Shown: positions 26,609 to 34,622 of the stretch, piece by piece
Numbering within the stretch: the first letter of the stretch is position 1
How the letters are laid out: each line of letters opens with the position of its first letter
Source of the DNA: Acidobacteriota bacterium
Lineage (GTDB): Bacteria > Acidobacteriota > Blastocatellia > Pyrinomonadales > Pyrinomonadaceae
Assembly (NCBI GenBank): GCA_019639115.1
Contig: JAHBSM010000008.1
Span: forward strand, 113,585-177,584
Reading direction: 5' to 3'
Length of the DNA stretch: 64,000 nt
Program-made: the position numbers and the translations under genes
Notes under the pieces: model-generated
Databases searched by the model: none
Told to the model about the DNA's origin: nothing
Seen by the model: the letters and a program-made list of their open reading frames with translations, nothing else

Positions 26609-27469
26609 GTGCGTGGCAAAAGTTTACAAAGCCGTTATCTGCTGCTCGTTTCGGTCGCGGCTGCAATGTTCGCAATGGCGGGCTGCGCTGATCGGCTTGA
26701 CGGGCATCGATATGGCACGGTCGAACCCAGGCCAGCAGGCACGGACGCTTCCGAGATCTTGCCTTTTGGTGCTCCAAGTCCGGCAAATGACTCCAACCCG
26801 CTCGATCTGCTGATCGTACGCGAGCATTACGCACTCTCATACAACGACAGCCGCGGCACGCCGAATTGGGTGGCGTGGTTCACCACGCGAGACGATCTTG
26901 GCGACAAGCGAGAACGGCCGCAGTTTCAGCCTGATCCGCTGCTGCCGGCCGGGATCACGCCTGTGACCTACAGCGACTATTCCGGAAGCGGATACGACCG
27001 CGGCCATATGCTGCCCAGCGCCGACCGGCTCGCGGATACGCGTCGGAACGAGGACACGTTCTATATGACAAACGTCGTGCCGCAGACACCGGCCCTCAAC
27101 CAGCATCCCTGGAACGATCTGGAAAATTACGCCCGGAGCCTTGCCCGCCGCGGTGCGGTGATCTACACGATAGCGGGACCTTACGGCGAGGCGGCCAGAC
27201 TGAAACGACGCGTGACCGTGCCGACCAATTGCTGGAAGATAGTCGTCGTGCTGCGGTCGAGAGATAGTTCGATAGATCGCAATACACGCGTGATAGCGGT
27301 CGATATGCCTAACGAGACCGACATCGAGAACGTGGATTGGAAACGATATCTGACGACCGTCAAGCGTATCGAAGAGAGGACGGGCCTGCGATTCTTTGAC
27401 AAATTGCCGGGTGACGTGCAGGAAGCTGTAAAGAACCGCCCCGATGGTGGTGGTCGTGGGCCAATGTGA
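26609..27469 (+). CDS. DNA/RNA non-specific endonuclease, secreted lipoprotein
   Basis: The 286-residue protein starts at a GTG and carries a lipoprotein signal peptide ending in AMAGC (Cys about 26), so it should be anchored outside the cytoplasm. The nuclease domain is the beta-beta-alpha-metal NUC1 type: SGSGYDRGHMLPSADR contains the catalytic His of the DRGH motif, and FYMTNVVPQTPALNQHPWND contains the conserved Asn that binds the metal and TPALN. It probably degrades extracellular or periplasmic DNA and RNA. The last bases overlap an out-of-frame alternative start of the next gene. The role may be nutrient scavenging or defence, by inference. Confidence 0.9.
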   Translation: MRGKSLQSRYLLLVSVAAAMFAMAGCADRLDGHRYGTVEPRPAGTDASEILPFGAPSPANDSNPLDLLIVREHYALSYNDSRGTPNWVAWFTTRDDLGDKRERPQFQPDPLLPAGITPVTYSDYSGSGYDRGHMLPSADRLADTRRNEDTFYMTNVVPQTPALNQHPWNDLENYARSLARRGAVIYTIAGPYGEAARLKRRVTVPTNCWKIVVVLRSRDSSIDRNTRVIAVDMPNETDIENVDWKRYLTTVKRIEERTGLRFFDKLPGDVQEAVKNRPDGGGRGPM

Positions 27470-27501
27470 ACCTTGTTTGGCCGGCGTGCGTATCACGCGG
27501 C

Positions 27502-28032
27502 ATGAGAATATTATCCATCGCACTCGCCGTATTCACCTTTGCAGCAGCTTCATTCGGACAGGCCGCACGAGAAGCGGACCCAAAGGACGTCGCCTCGTTG
27601 GATTCGATCATGAAGGCCGTCTATGATTCCATCTCGGGCGACGCCGGACAGAAACGCGACTGGGATCGATTCAAGTCACTTTTTCACAAGGACGCAAGGC
27701 TGATACCCACGGGCAAGAATGCTCAGACCGGTCTCTTCTCGGCCCGAGCACTCAGTCCTGAGGATTATATTTCGCGAGCCGAGCCATTCTTCGAGAAAGA
27801 AGGTTTCTACGAGACCGAACTTGCACGCCGCGTCGAACAGTACGGTTCGATCGTTCACGTTTTCTCGACCTACGAGAGCAGGCACGCACGCGGCGACAAG
27901 CCCTTCGCACGCGGTATCAATAGTTTTCAGTTACTCAATGACGGCAAGCGTTGGTGGGTCGTGACGATATACTGGCTCGGCGAAACGCCCGAGCTGCCGA
28001 TCCCCAAACAGTATCTGAAAAATAAGAACTGA
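27502..28032 (+). CDS. Secreted NTF2/SnoaL-like protein
   Basis: The ATG at 27502 begins a clear signal peptide (MRILSIALAVFTFAAASFGQ), whereas the in-frame GTG at 27466 would overlap the nuclease stop codon. The mature part, about 156 residues, has the NTF2-like cone pattern: LDSIMKAVYDSISGDAGQ, RDWDRFKSLFHKDARLIPTG and a closing strand NSFQLLNDGKRWWVVTIYW. The fold is common in small enzymes and binding proteins and the function is unknown. It lies 32 bases after the nuclease gene, probably in the same operon, and just upstream of the TetR locus. Confidence 0.75.
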   Translation: MRILSIALAVFTFAAASFGQAAREADPKDVASLDSIMKAVYDSISGDAGQKRDWDRFKSLFHKDARLIPTGKNAQTGLFSARALSPEDYISRAEPFFEKEGFYETELARRVEQYGSIVHVFSTYESRHARGDKPFARGINSFQLLNDGKRWWVVTIYWLGETPELPIPKQYLKNKN

Positions 28033-28050
28033 AGTAGGGCGAAAAATAGC

Positions 28051-28092
28051 TTGACAGCAGTTTACTATGTATTGTAACTTAACAGCGTTAAG
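28051..28092 (+). promoter_or_regulatory. Promoter and operator O1 of the TetR gene
   Basis: A consensus -35 hexamer TTGACA lies at 28051-28056. With an 18-base spacer the -10 would be TAACTT (28075-28080). The 15-base inverted repeat CTTAACAGCGTTAAG (28078-28092) overlaps this -10 and ends three bases before the ATG. Its arms CTTAAC and GTTAAG are perfectly complementary around AGC. A repressor bound here would block RNA polymerase and ribosome access. A near-identical site lies at 28725. Confidence 0.72.
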
Positions 28093-28095
28093 TAA

Positions 28096-28707
28096 ATGGG
28101 GATCGCCGAACGAAAACAAAAAGAGAAGGAGAGCCTGAGGCGAGAGATAATCGCCGCGGCGACCGAGATCTTCATTCGCGACGGCTACGACGGATTCTCT
28201 ATGCGGAAGGTGGCGGATGCTATCGAGTATTCGCCGACAACGATCTACCTGTACTTTGAGGACAAGGGCCATCTGCTTCGCGAAGTTTGCGAGGACGCGT
28301 TCAGGCAGCTTGGCGATGCTGTGCACAAGGCAAGGTCTTCGGCAGCGGACCCGATCGACGGATTGAGGAAAGGCTTGATCGCTTATATCGAATTCGGGCT
28401 CTCAAATCCTCATCACTATGAGGTCGCTTTCGTGACGCCAAAGGCGGCTGAGTTAGGGCAGGAGGCATATCCGTTCGAGGGATCGATGGGTGAGCGAGCG
28501 TTCGGGATGTTGGCTGAGTCAGTGGCCGAATGTATGGAAGCGGGCACGATCAGACGCGGCGACGTCGCAACGGTGGCCCAGACGTTCTGGGCCGGGATCC
28601 ATGGCGTAACGTCGTTATTGATCATGCACGAAGGATTTCCATTCGTCGATCGCGCAAAGCTAATGGCGTCTGTCGTCGAGACAATGATCGCGGGTTTGAG
28701 GGCTTAA
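28096..28707 (+). CDS. TetR/AcrR family transcriptional regulator
   Basis: The 203-residue protein has an N-terminal DNA-binding domain with helix-turn-helix: REIIAAATEIFIRDGYDGF, MRKVADAIEYSPTTIYLYFE, DKGHLLREVCEDAF. The C-terminal half has the ligand-binding helices of the WHG-type subgroup (YIEFGLSNPHHYEVAFVTP). A basic N-terminal tail (RKQKEKESLRREI) precedes the HTH. The protein probably represses its own gene and the following operon through the paired inverted repeats O1 and O2. The effector ligand is unknown; the downstream exporter and SDR suggest a small hydrophobic molecule. Confidence 0.92.
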   Translation: MGIAERKQKEKESLRREIIAAATEIFIRDGYDGFSMRKVADAIEYSPTTIYLYFEDKGHLLREVCEDAFRQLGDAVHKARSSAADPIDGLRKGLIAYIEFGLSNPHHYEVAFVTPKAAELGQEAYPFEGSMGERAFGMLAESVAECMEAGTIRRGDVATVAQTFWAGIHGVTSLLIMHEGFPFVDRAKLMASVVETMIAGLRA

Positions 28708-28724
28708 ATTTTTTTGCCTTCTCG

Positions 28725-28739
28725 CTTAACGGCGTTAAG
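28725..28739 (+). promoter_or_regulatory. Operator O2 before the SDR-exporter operon
   Basis: CTTAACGGCGTTAAG is the same inverted repeat as O1 (28078-28092) with one base changed in the centre (GGC for AGC). It lies 37 bases before the SDR start, downstream of a T-rich stretch, and overlaps the probable promoter. The pair supports control of the operon by the TetR protein. Confidence 0.7.
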
Positions 28740-28776
28740 AAAATATTACACGATAACCAACAAGGGGGAGATAGAA

Positions 28777-29781
28777 ATGAAAGTTTTCATCACGGGTGCA
28801 ACCGGACTTTTGGGCAACAATTTGGTTCGCGAATGTCTGAGACGCGGATGGGAAGTGACCGCACTGGTCAGGTCAGAAGAGAAGGCTCGAAAGCAATTCG
28901 GTGACAGCGGTGTCCGATTCGTTGTCGGCGATATGGAAAACGTCGCGGCTTTTAGCAGCGAGCTCACGGGCCATGACGTGCTCTTTCATACGGCAGCGTA
29001 TTTTCGCGAGTACTATCAGCCGGGCGAGGACCATTGGGCCAAATTGAGGCGTGTCAATATCGACGCCACTGTCGAGATACTCAACGCTGCCGATACGGTA
29101 GGCGTCAAAAAGGCGATCTACGTGAGTTCGTCAGGGGTCATCGGCCCCAAGCCGGACGGTTCGGCGGGCGACGAGACATCGCGGCCGCATCGAGTAGCCG
29201 AGTCCAATCTCTATTTCAAAAGCAAAGTGCTGGCAGAAGCCGCCGTGGAAGAATTCGGACGCAGCCGATCGATGCCCGTAGTTCAGATCCTGCCCGGATG
29301 GATGTTCGGTGTCGGCGATGCGGCTCCGACATCAGCCGGCCAGCTTGTACTCGATTACCTGGCGGGCAATCTGCCCGGGACTTTCGATGGCGGGACCACG
29401 ACCGTTGATGCGGCAGATGTCGCGTGGGCGATGGCCGAGGCTGCACTCAAAGCTCCGGGCGGCGAGAAATACATCGTTGCAGGACGCTTTGAGACGATGA
29501 GGTCTATCGCAAAGACGATGTCGGAAGTGACCGGCAGATCGGAGCCGAGAATTCGGTTCCCGTATTTTGCTATCTATTCGTTCGCTGTCGTACAGGAATT
29601 GATCAGCCGCATCACCGGGCGCCCGGCGCTGATAACGCGGACCGCGATCGATACGATGACCGCTCGGCTAGATCATGATTCGTCCAAAGCGGTGAGGGAA
29701 CTAGGTGTAACCTTCCGTCCGTTCCCTGAGACGATGCGGGCCGTGATCGATTGGTTTCGGGCAAACGGCTACGCGAACTGA
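28777..29781 (+). CDS. NAD-dependent epimerase/dehydratase (extended SDR)
   Basis: The 334-residue protein has the extended SDR fold: the nucleotide-binding glycines are in FITGATGLLGNNL at the N-terminus, the active-site tyrosine and lysine are in YFKSKVLAE, and SSSGVIGPK holds the serine. The general form is that of dihydroflavonol-reductase-like and NAD(P)-dependent epimerase enzymes. The ATG at 28777 was chosen because AGGGGGAG lies six bases before it. The substrate is unknown. It is the first gene of the TetR-controlled operon and is nine bases from the permease gene, so it may make or modify the exported molecule. Confidence 0.9.
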   Translation: MKVFITGATGLLGNNLVRECLRRGWEVTALVRSEEKARKQFGDSGVRFVVGDMENVAAFSSELTGHDVLFHTAAYFREYYQPGEDHWAKLRRVNIDATVEILNAADTVGVKKAIYVSSSGVIGPKPDGSAGDETSRPHRVAESNLYFKSKVLAEAAVEEFGRSRSMPVVQILPGWMFGVGDAAPTSAGQLVLDYLAGNLPGTFDGGTTTVDAADVAWAMAEAALKAPGGEKYIVAGRFETMRSIAKTMSEVTGRSEPRIRFPYFAIYSFAVVQELISRITGRPALITRTAIDTMTARLDHDSSKAVRELGVTFRPFPETMRAVIDWFRANGYAN

Positions 29782-29789
29782 GGCCGCAT

Positions 29790-30920
29790 ATGGCATCGAT
29801 AGCGATCAAAAATCTGCTGCATGAGAAGGTCCGGTTCGCCGTGACGCTGACCGGTATAGTCTTCTCCATTATCCTCACGGCCGTGCAGCTCGGTATCTTT
29901 CTCGGTTTCATCGAGGCATCGACCGGGCTGATCGGCCATTCGAAGGCCGACCTATGGATCATCTCGAAAGGCGTAACGCACGTCGAGCAGGGCGTCGCTT
30001 TCGACGAGACGAACCTTTACCGTGCACTCGAGACAGCGGGCGTCGCGTCGGCCAATATGCACATCACGACGCTCGGGGCCCAAGCCCGCAAGCCTGACGG
30101 CTCAGACGAGGGCGTGACGCTTGTCGGGTTTGACCTCGATTCGGGCATGGGCGGGCCGTGGAACATAGTCTCGGGTTCGATCGATGATCTTCGCAGACCC
30201 GACGCGATAATGGTCGATGAGTTGTATGCGGCCAACAAGCTGGGCGTGACCAGGATCGGACAGGTGATAGAGCTCAATTCGCGCCGTGCGCGCGTTGTCG
30301 GGTTCACACGCGGCATCAGGATCTTTACGTCGCAGCCTGCGATATTTACGTCGTACAAGAATGCGCAACGGTTCATCGGGCTGCGCGAGGACCAGGGCTA
30401 CTACGTATTGGTCAAGCTCGTGCCCGGAGCCGATCCGGCCATCGTCGCAAATACGATCGGGGCTAGGATCAAGGATGCCGAGGTGCTCACAAGGGGCGAA
30501 TTCGTCTTCAGGCAGGGAATGTATTGGGTGATCGGGACCGGCGCCGGCATCACCGTGCTTGTGGCCGCCGTGCTGGCGATCATTGTTGGCGTCGTGATCG
30601 TCGCACAGACGATCTATTCGGCGACGGTCGATCACATACGCGAATACGGCACGCTCAAGGCCATTGGTGCGACCAACTCATACCTGTATCGGATAATCCT
30701 CACCCAATCGGTGGTCAGCGGACTGATCGCCTATGTGATCGGCATCGCGATATCTCTTGTCATCTCGAGCGTCAGTATGCAGGGCACGCTGGCGATCATA
30801 GTCCATTTTCCGCTTGCGGTGACGCTGTTCATTTTGACGATAGCAATGTGCTGCGGCGCATCGATCGTCGCCATTCGAAAGGCGACGACGATCGACCCGG
30901 CGATGGTATTCAGAGGCTAA
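29790..30920 (+). CDS. ABC transporter permease, DevC/FtsX type
   Basis: This 376-residue permease has one N-terminal helix (VTLTGIVFSIILTAVQLGIF), a large periplasmic domain at about residues 45-255, and three C-terminal helices (about 260-290, 310-340 and 345-365), the DevC/MacB topology. The conserved cytoplasmic coupling region DHIREYGTLKAIGATNSYL is present. It pairs with the ATPase at 31350 and the HlyD-type fusion protein at 32056, as DevBCA-type exporters do. The ATG at 29790 was chosen over a longer start inside the SDR gene, leaving an eight-base gap. Confidence 0.9.
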   Translation: MASIAIKNLLHEKVRFAVTLTGIVFSIILTAVQLGIFLGFIEASTGLIGHSKADLWIISKGVTHVEQGVAFDETNLYRALETAGVASANMHITTLGAQARKPDGSDEGVTLVGFDLDSGMGGPWNIVSGSIDDLRRPDAIMVDELYAANKLGVTRIGQVIELNSRRARVVGFTRGIRIFTSQPAIFTSYKNAQRFIGLREDQGYYVLVKLVPGADPAIVANTIGARIKDAEVLTRGEFVFRQGMYWVIGTGAGITVLVAAVLAIIVGVVIVAQTIYSATVDHIREYGTLKAIGATNSYLYRIILTQSVVSGLIAYVIGIAISLVISSVSMQGTLAIIVHFPLAVTLFILTIAMCCGASIVAIRKATTIDPAMVFRG

Positions 30921-30933
30921 AAGGAGGAAAGCC

Positions 30934-31353
30934 ATGACAAACGAAACACGAAAGGCCGCGGGTACGCTTTTGATAATTCTGCCGACGGTGATGATAGGCG
31001 GCGTGAGCCTGCTGACGCTGCTGATTTCCGACCCGACCTATGCGGCGAATCCGCTGAGGCAGGACCTATGGCGTGCGGGCCACGCGCACGCGGGCGTATT
31101 CCTTTTGTTCGCACTTGTTGCGTTGAGATACGTGGACGACACTTCGCTGTCCGGCGGCTGGAAGTGGTTCGCTCGTTCTGCGTTCCCGCTCGCTGCCATA
31201 CTTATACCTTCAGCCTTCTTTTTATCGGTGCTCTCTCCGGATGCGACACGGCCCAACGCACTGATCTATCTCGCATATGTCGGTGCTCTCGTGCTGGCGT
31301 CCGGAGTGGTCACGCTCGCGGTCGGGCTGCTTAAGGCGGGGAGGCAGCAATGA
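30934..31353 (+). CDS. Small membrane protein, four helices
   Basis: The 139-residue protein has a strong ribosome binding site (AAAGGAGGAAAG, six bases upstream) and four predicted helices: about residues 8-30, 46-66, 78-100 and 108-135. Between helices 1 and 2 is a line with two His close together (WRAGHAHAGVFLLFALVAL). The His pair at the start of a helix could bind a metal or haem, but I cannot name the family. Its TGA overlaps the ATG of the ATPase gene by four bases, and it sits 13 bases after the permease. So it is translationally coupled to the exporter and probably an accessory part of it. Confidence 0.8.
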   Translation: MTNETRKAAGTLLIILPTVMIGGVSLLTLLISDPTYAANPLRQDLWRAGHAHAGVFLLFALVALRYVDDTSLSGGWKWFARSAFPLAAILIPSAFFLSVLSPDATRPNALIYLAYVGALVLASGVVTLAVGLLKAGRQQ

Positions 31354-32033
31354 GCTCGGCTATCGAAGTTCGCGGGCTCGCAAAAACATACGGCAGCGGC
31401 GAGACGGCGACGCATGCACTGCGGGGCGTCGATCTCGATGTAAATTTCGGCGAGATGCTGATGCTGGTCGGGGCGAGCGGATCGGGCAAAACCACGCTCG
31501 TTTCGATCATGGGCTGCATACTTTCGGCGTCGGCAGGGAGCTGTCTCGTGAACGGCATCGAGACCGTGGGAGCTTCGCCGTCGAGGCTGCCGCGTATCCG
31601 GCTCGAGAATATCGGGTTCATATTCCAGGCGTTCAACCTTTTCCCGGCACTGACCGCCCAGGAGAATGTCGAGGTAGCCCTGGACCTTAAAGGCGTGAGA
31701 GGCGGCAGCGGAAGGCGCCAAGCAGCCGAACTACTGGAACGTGTCGGGCTCGGTGCGAAGCTCAGGTCAAAACCTGCCTACCTATCGGGCGGACAGAAGC
31801 AGCGAGTCGCCATCGCGCGTGCCCTTGCCGGCGACCCGCGGATCGTGCTCGCCGACGAGCCGACAGCGGCATTGGATGCTAAAAGCGGCGTGCTCGTGAT
31901 GGATATGCTCAGGGATCTGGCCCTGGAAAAGGATCGCGCCGTCGTCGTTGTGACGCACGACGACAGAATATTTCGATATGCGGACCGAGTCGTGAAGATC
32001 GACGACGGACGAATCACCGCCGAAGGACACTGA
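31350..32033 (+). CDS. ABC transporter ATP-binding protein, DevA/MacB type
   Basis: This 227-residue ATPase has Walker A GASGSGKTT, Q-loop FIFQAFNLFPAL, signature LSGGQKQR, Walker B IVLADEPT and the switch His in VVVVTHDDRIF. These are typical of the MacB/DevA/LolD branch. The start codon overlaps the stop of the small membrane protein (ATGA at 31350-31353). It should power the permease at 29790. The fusion protein follows 22 bases downstream. Confidence 0.93.
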   Translation: MSSAIEVRGLAKTYGSGETATHALRGVDLDVNFGEMLMLVGASGSGKTTLVSIMGCILSASAGSCLVNGIETVGASPSRLPRIRLENIGFIFQAFNLFPALTAQENVEVALDLKGVRGGSGRRQAAELLERVGLGAKLRSKPAYLSGGQKQRVAIARALAGDPRIVLADEPTAALDAKSGVLVMDMLRDLALEKDRAVVVVTHDDRIFRYADRVVKIDDGRITAEGH

Positions 32034-32055
32034 GGCGAGAGTGCAAGGAGGGAGA

Positions 32056-33180
32056 ATGAGAACGAGGACCATTATCATCGCATTCATTGGGGCAGCATCG
32101 GTCGCGGCCTCTTATTTTGTATTGGCGGGACGCGGCCCCGCCGCCACTATAGAACCGTCAGGTCCGGCCGGCGATGCGAAGCCTGCGGTCGTTTCAGCAC
32201 CAGGCATAGTTGAGACCGGTTCTGAAGAGATCGAAGTAGGAGCCGAGGTGCCCGGGAAACTAAAGGCGGTCGAGGTCGAGGAAGGCGATCGGGTCGCACG
32301 GGGACAGGTGGTCGCGGTGATCGAGAATGGCGACATCGCCGCGTCCGTCGCTATTGCAAGGGCAAAAGTTGCCTCGCTCCGGGCCGCCCGGGTATCCGCA
32401 GCCGCACGTGTGGAACAGGCGCGCACCGAACGCAGGCGGGTCGAGAACGGCTCGCGTGAGGAGGAGCGGCGCGAAGCGATGGCCGCGTATGAGCAGACTC
32501 TGCCGAACGTAGAGAACAGCAAACGCGAATACGAACGCCGCAAACGGCTCATTGACAACGGCGACATCTCGCGCGAAGAGTTCGAACGCTACCGTACCGC
32601 TTACCAAAATGCGGTCAAGCAGGCTGACGCCGTACGCGAACGGTACAATGTGGTCAACGCTCCGGCGCGGAAGGACGACCTGGCCCGAACGGATGCGGCT
32701 ATCAGGGTCGCCGAGGCCCAGGTCGCCGAGCTGGATGCTCAGATCGTTGAGGCAGAGGCGGCAGTCGGCGAAGCCGAGGCCAGGCTGGCCAAGACGATAG
32801 TTAAAAGTCCGATCAACGGCGTGGTGCTGCGTAAACGGCTCAAGGCGGGCGAATCGTTCTCGCCGGAGCAGCCCAATGGCATAGTTACGATCGGCGACAC
32901 GTCTCGCCTAAATGTCCGCGTCGATCTGGATGAGACCGAGGTCGCCCGGATCCGCGAGGGAATGGCAGCTTACGTCACGGCTGACGCTTACGGCGAAAAG
33001 CGTTTCGTAGCGCGTGTTGCCCGGATCGGGCAGATACTCGGCCGCAAGAATTTTCGCACCGAACGCCCGACAGAGCGTGTCGATACTAAGATCCTAGAGG
33101 TGCTGCTCGAACTCGACCGCGATGAAAAGCTGCCGGTCGGGCTCCGCGTGGACGCATTCATTGCCGTTTCGGACGGTTGA
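32056..33180 (+). CDS. HlyD/DevB-type membrane fusion protein
   Basis: The 374-residue periplasmic adaptor starts at ATG 32056 with AAGGAGGGA six bases before. An N-terminal helix (IIIAFIGAASVAASYFVLAG) anchors it. A biotinyl-lipoyl half-motif follows (SEEIEVGAEVPGKLKAVEVE), then a long coiled-coil hairpin at about residues 100-250 rich in Arg, Glu and Ala (RRKRLIDNGDISREEFERYR), and the second half (KSPINGVVLRKRLKAGE) with the beta-barrel. It links the inner-membrane ABC transporter to an outer-membrane channel or itself delivers substrate to the periplasm. No TolC-type gene is present in this locus. Confidence 0.91.
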   Translation: MRTRTIIIAFIGAASVAASYFVLAGRGPAATIEPSGPAGDAKPAVVSAPGIVETGSEEIEVGAEVPGKLKAVEVEEGDRVARGQVVAVIENGDIAASVAIARAKVASLRAARVSAAARVEQARTERRRVENGSREEERREAMAAYEQTLPNVENSKREYERRKRLIDNGDISREEFERYRTAYQNAVKQADAVRERYNVVNAPARKDDLARTDAAIRVAEAQVAELDAQIVEAEAAVGEAEARLAKTIVKSPINGVVLRKRLKAGESFSPEQPNGIVTIGDTSRLNVRVDLDETEVARIREGMAAYVTADAYGEKRFVARVARIGQILGRKNFRTERPTERVDTKILEVLLELDRDEKLPVGLRVDAFIAVSDG

Positions 33181-33243
33181 TAGGCGGGTGTCGGCATCCG
33201 TTTCGCACGCGGCGGCGAAAGGTGAAACTTGGGGCACAACAAT

Positions 33244-33726
33244 ATGGCCGAACACACACTTACACGTTCATTGAAGCTTGATCTGCCGCGGCCGGAGGTG
33301 TTCGACTTCTTTGCCGACGCCGGCAATCTCGAACGCATCACGCCGCCAGAGATCAACTTCAATATCGTGACGCCGCTGCCGATAAATGTCGAACAGGGAA
33401 CGCTGATCGATTATACGCTGACGCTTCGCGGTATCCCGCTCAAATGGCGAACCGAGATATCGGTCTGGGACCCGCCTTGCAGATTCGTCGATCAGCAGCT
33501 TCGAGGGCCTTACACTCAATGGATCCACTCCCACATATTTACTGAGACCGACGATGGCGGCACGCTCATAGAGGACGAGGTCCGCTATCGCCTGCCGCTC
33601 GAGCCGCTCGGCGACATCGCTCATTTTTTGGTAAGGAGTGAGTTAGATCGGATCTTCGATTTCAGGCAAGAAGCCGTTGCTGCGATCCTGGGCAGTGCTA
33701 ACAAGGCTCCGGCCGCAGCTAGATAG
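33244..33726 (+). CDS. SRPBCC family protein (CoxG/START-like)
   Basis: The 160-residue protein has the helix-grip fold of ligand-binding SRPBCC proteins: RSLKLDLPRPEVFDFFADAG, NLERITPPEINF, GIPLKWRTEISVWDPPCRF and the C-terminal DELDRIFDFRQ-like helix. These proteins bind hydrophobic ligands in a cavity. ATG 33244 was preferred to the TTG 15 bases before it. It lies 63 bases after the fusion-protein gene and is convergent with dapF, whose stop overlaps it by eight bases. The link to the exporter is suggested by adjacency only. Confidence 0.83.
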   Translation: MAEHTLTRSLKLDLPRPEVFDFFADAGNLERITPPEINFNIVTPLPINVEQGTLIDYTLTLRGIPLKWRTEISVWDPPCRFVDQQLRGPYTQWIHSHIFTETDDGGTLIEDEVRYRLPLEPLGDIAHFLVRSELDRIFDFRQEAVAAILGSANKAPAAAR

Positions 33727-34573
33727 GCCAGGTCCCGCAGTACGCCAGGTCGGCTCGTCCCGTGATAACCATCTCGTCGTCGTCACGCCAAATTACCTTT
33801 GTCGTGCCGCCGGGCGAATGCACGTTGACCGATCGTTCCGCCTTGAGCAGGAATGCCGATAATACGGCTGCGGCGCTGGCACAGGTGCCTGAAGCCGCCG
33901 TTTCGCCCGCACCGCGTTCCCAGATACGTATCTCGAGATTCTCGCGATCCGCGATCTTTACGAAAACGACATTGACGCGCTCAGGAAAAAGGCCGTGAGT
34001 TTCGATCTCGGCTCCGATCGACGTCCAGTCGAGATCAAATGACTCGACAAACACACAAGCCGCAGGATTGCCCACATTTACCGCTGAGAAGGAGTAGTAT
34101 TTGCCGTTGATCGCGATGGACTCGTTGACGACGTGCTCGCGTCTGGTCTCGACCAGCACGGGGACATCCTCGCTGGCGAACCGCGGCTTGCCTATCTCGG
34201 CCTCGAACCAGAATTCACGCTCGCCGCGTCGTTCGATCAGACGATAGTTCTTGATGCCGGAGCGCGTCTCGAGCCGAAGTTCATCGTCGAGCCAGAGTCC
34301 TTTGTAATGGAGATAAGCGACTACGCAACGAGTGCCGTTGCCGGAGAATCCGGCGACGCTACCGTCCGGATTGACTATCTCACAGGCGAAATCCGCATTT
34401 GGCGAGGCCGCTCGTGCCACGACCGCAATGCCGTCCGCACCGGCTCCCTCGTGTCTGCGGCATATGTCTCGGGCAAAGCTCCCAAGTCCCAACTCGGTCG
34501 GGATCGACTCGTGCTCGATAACGATATAGTCGTTGCCAAAGCCCTGAAATTTGCAGAACGGTATCGTGCCCAT
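33719..34573 (-). CDS. dapF: Diaminopimelate epimerase homologue with altered second catalytic motif
   Basis: The 284-residue protein has the DapF fold. The first catalytic cysteine is present in FSGNGTRCVVAYL. The second site, normally GAGETxACGSGA with catalytic Cys in the family, reads GAGETAASGTCASA here, so the Cys position is Ser and a new Cys lies three residues later. NDYIVIEHES and NPDGSVAGFSGNG are otherwise canonical, as is the phosphate-type MSPGG-like VHSPGGTTKV. Two cysteines normally act as acid and base, so activity as an LL/DL-DAP epimerase is uncertain; Ser variants may be common in this phylum. The ATG at 34573 removes three non-conserved residues. Acyl-CoA dehydrogenase lies 49 bases upstream on the same strand. 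Confidence 0.87.
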   Translation of the reverse strand: MGTIPFCKFQGFGNDYIVIEHESIPTELGLGSFARDICRRHEGAGADGIAVVARAASPNADFACEIVNPDGSVAGFSGNGTRCVVAYLHYKGLWLDDELRLETRSGIKNYRLIERRGEREFWFEAEIGKPRFASEDVPVLVETRREHVVNESIAINGKYYSFSAVNVGNPAACVFVESFDLDWTSIGAEIETHGLFPERVNVVFVKIADRENLEIRIWERGAGETAASGTCASAAAVLSAFLLKAERSVNVHSPGGTTKVIWRDDDEMVITGRADLAYCGTWPI

Positions 34574-34622
34574 CGCCAACATTCTAACCGAAAGCCGCTT
34601 GAACGCTGAACAAGCCGAAGCA

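Noticed and set aside
26837..27523. Minus-strand frame of 228 residues opposite the nuclease gene
   Set aside because: It lies antisense to a gene with clear NUC1 motifs and has no motif of its own.
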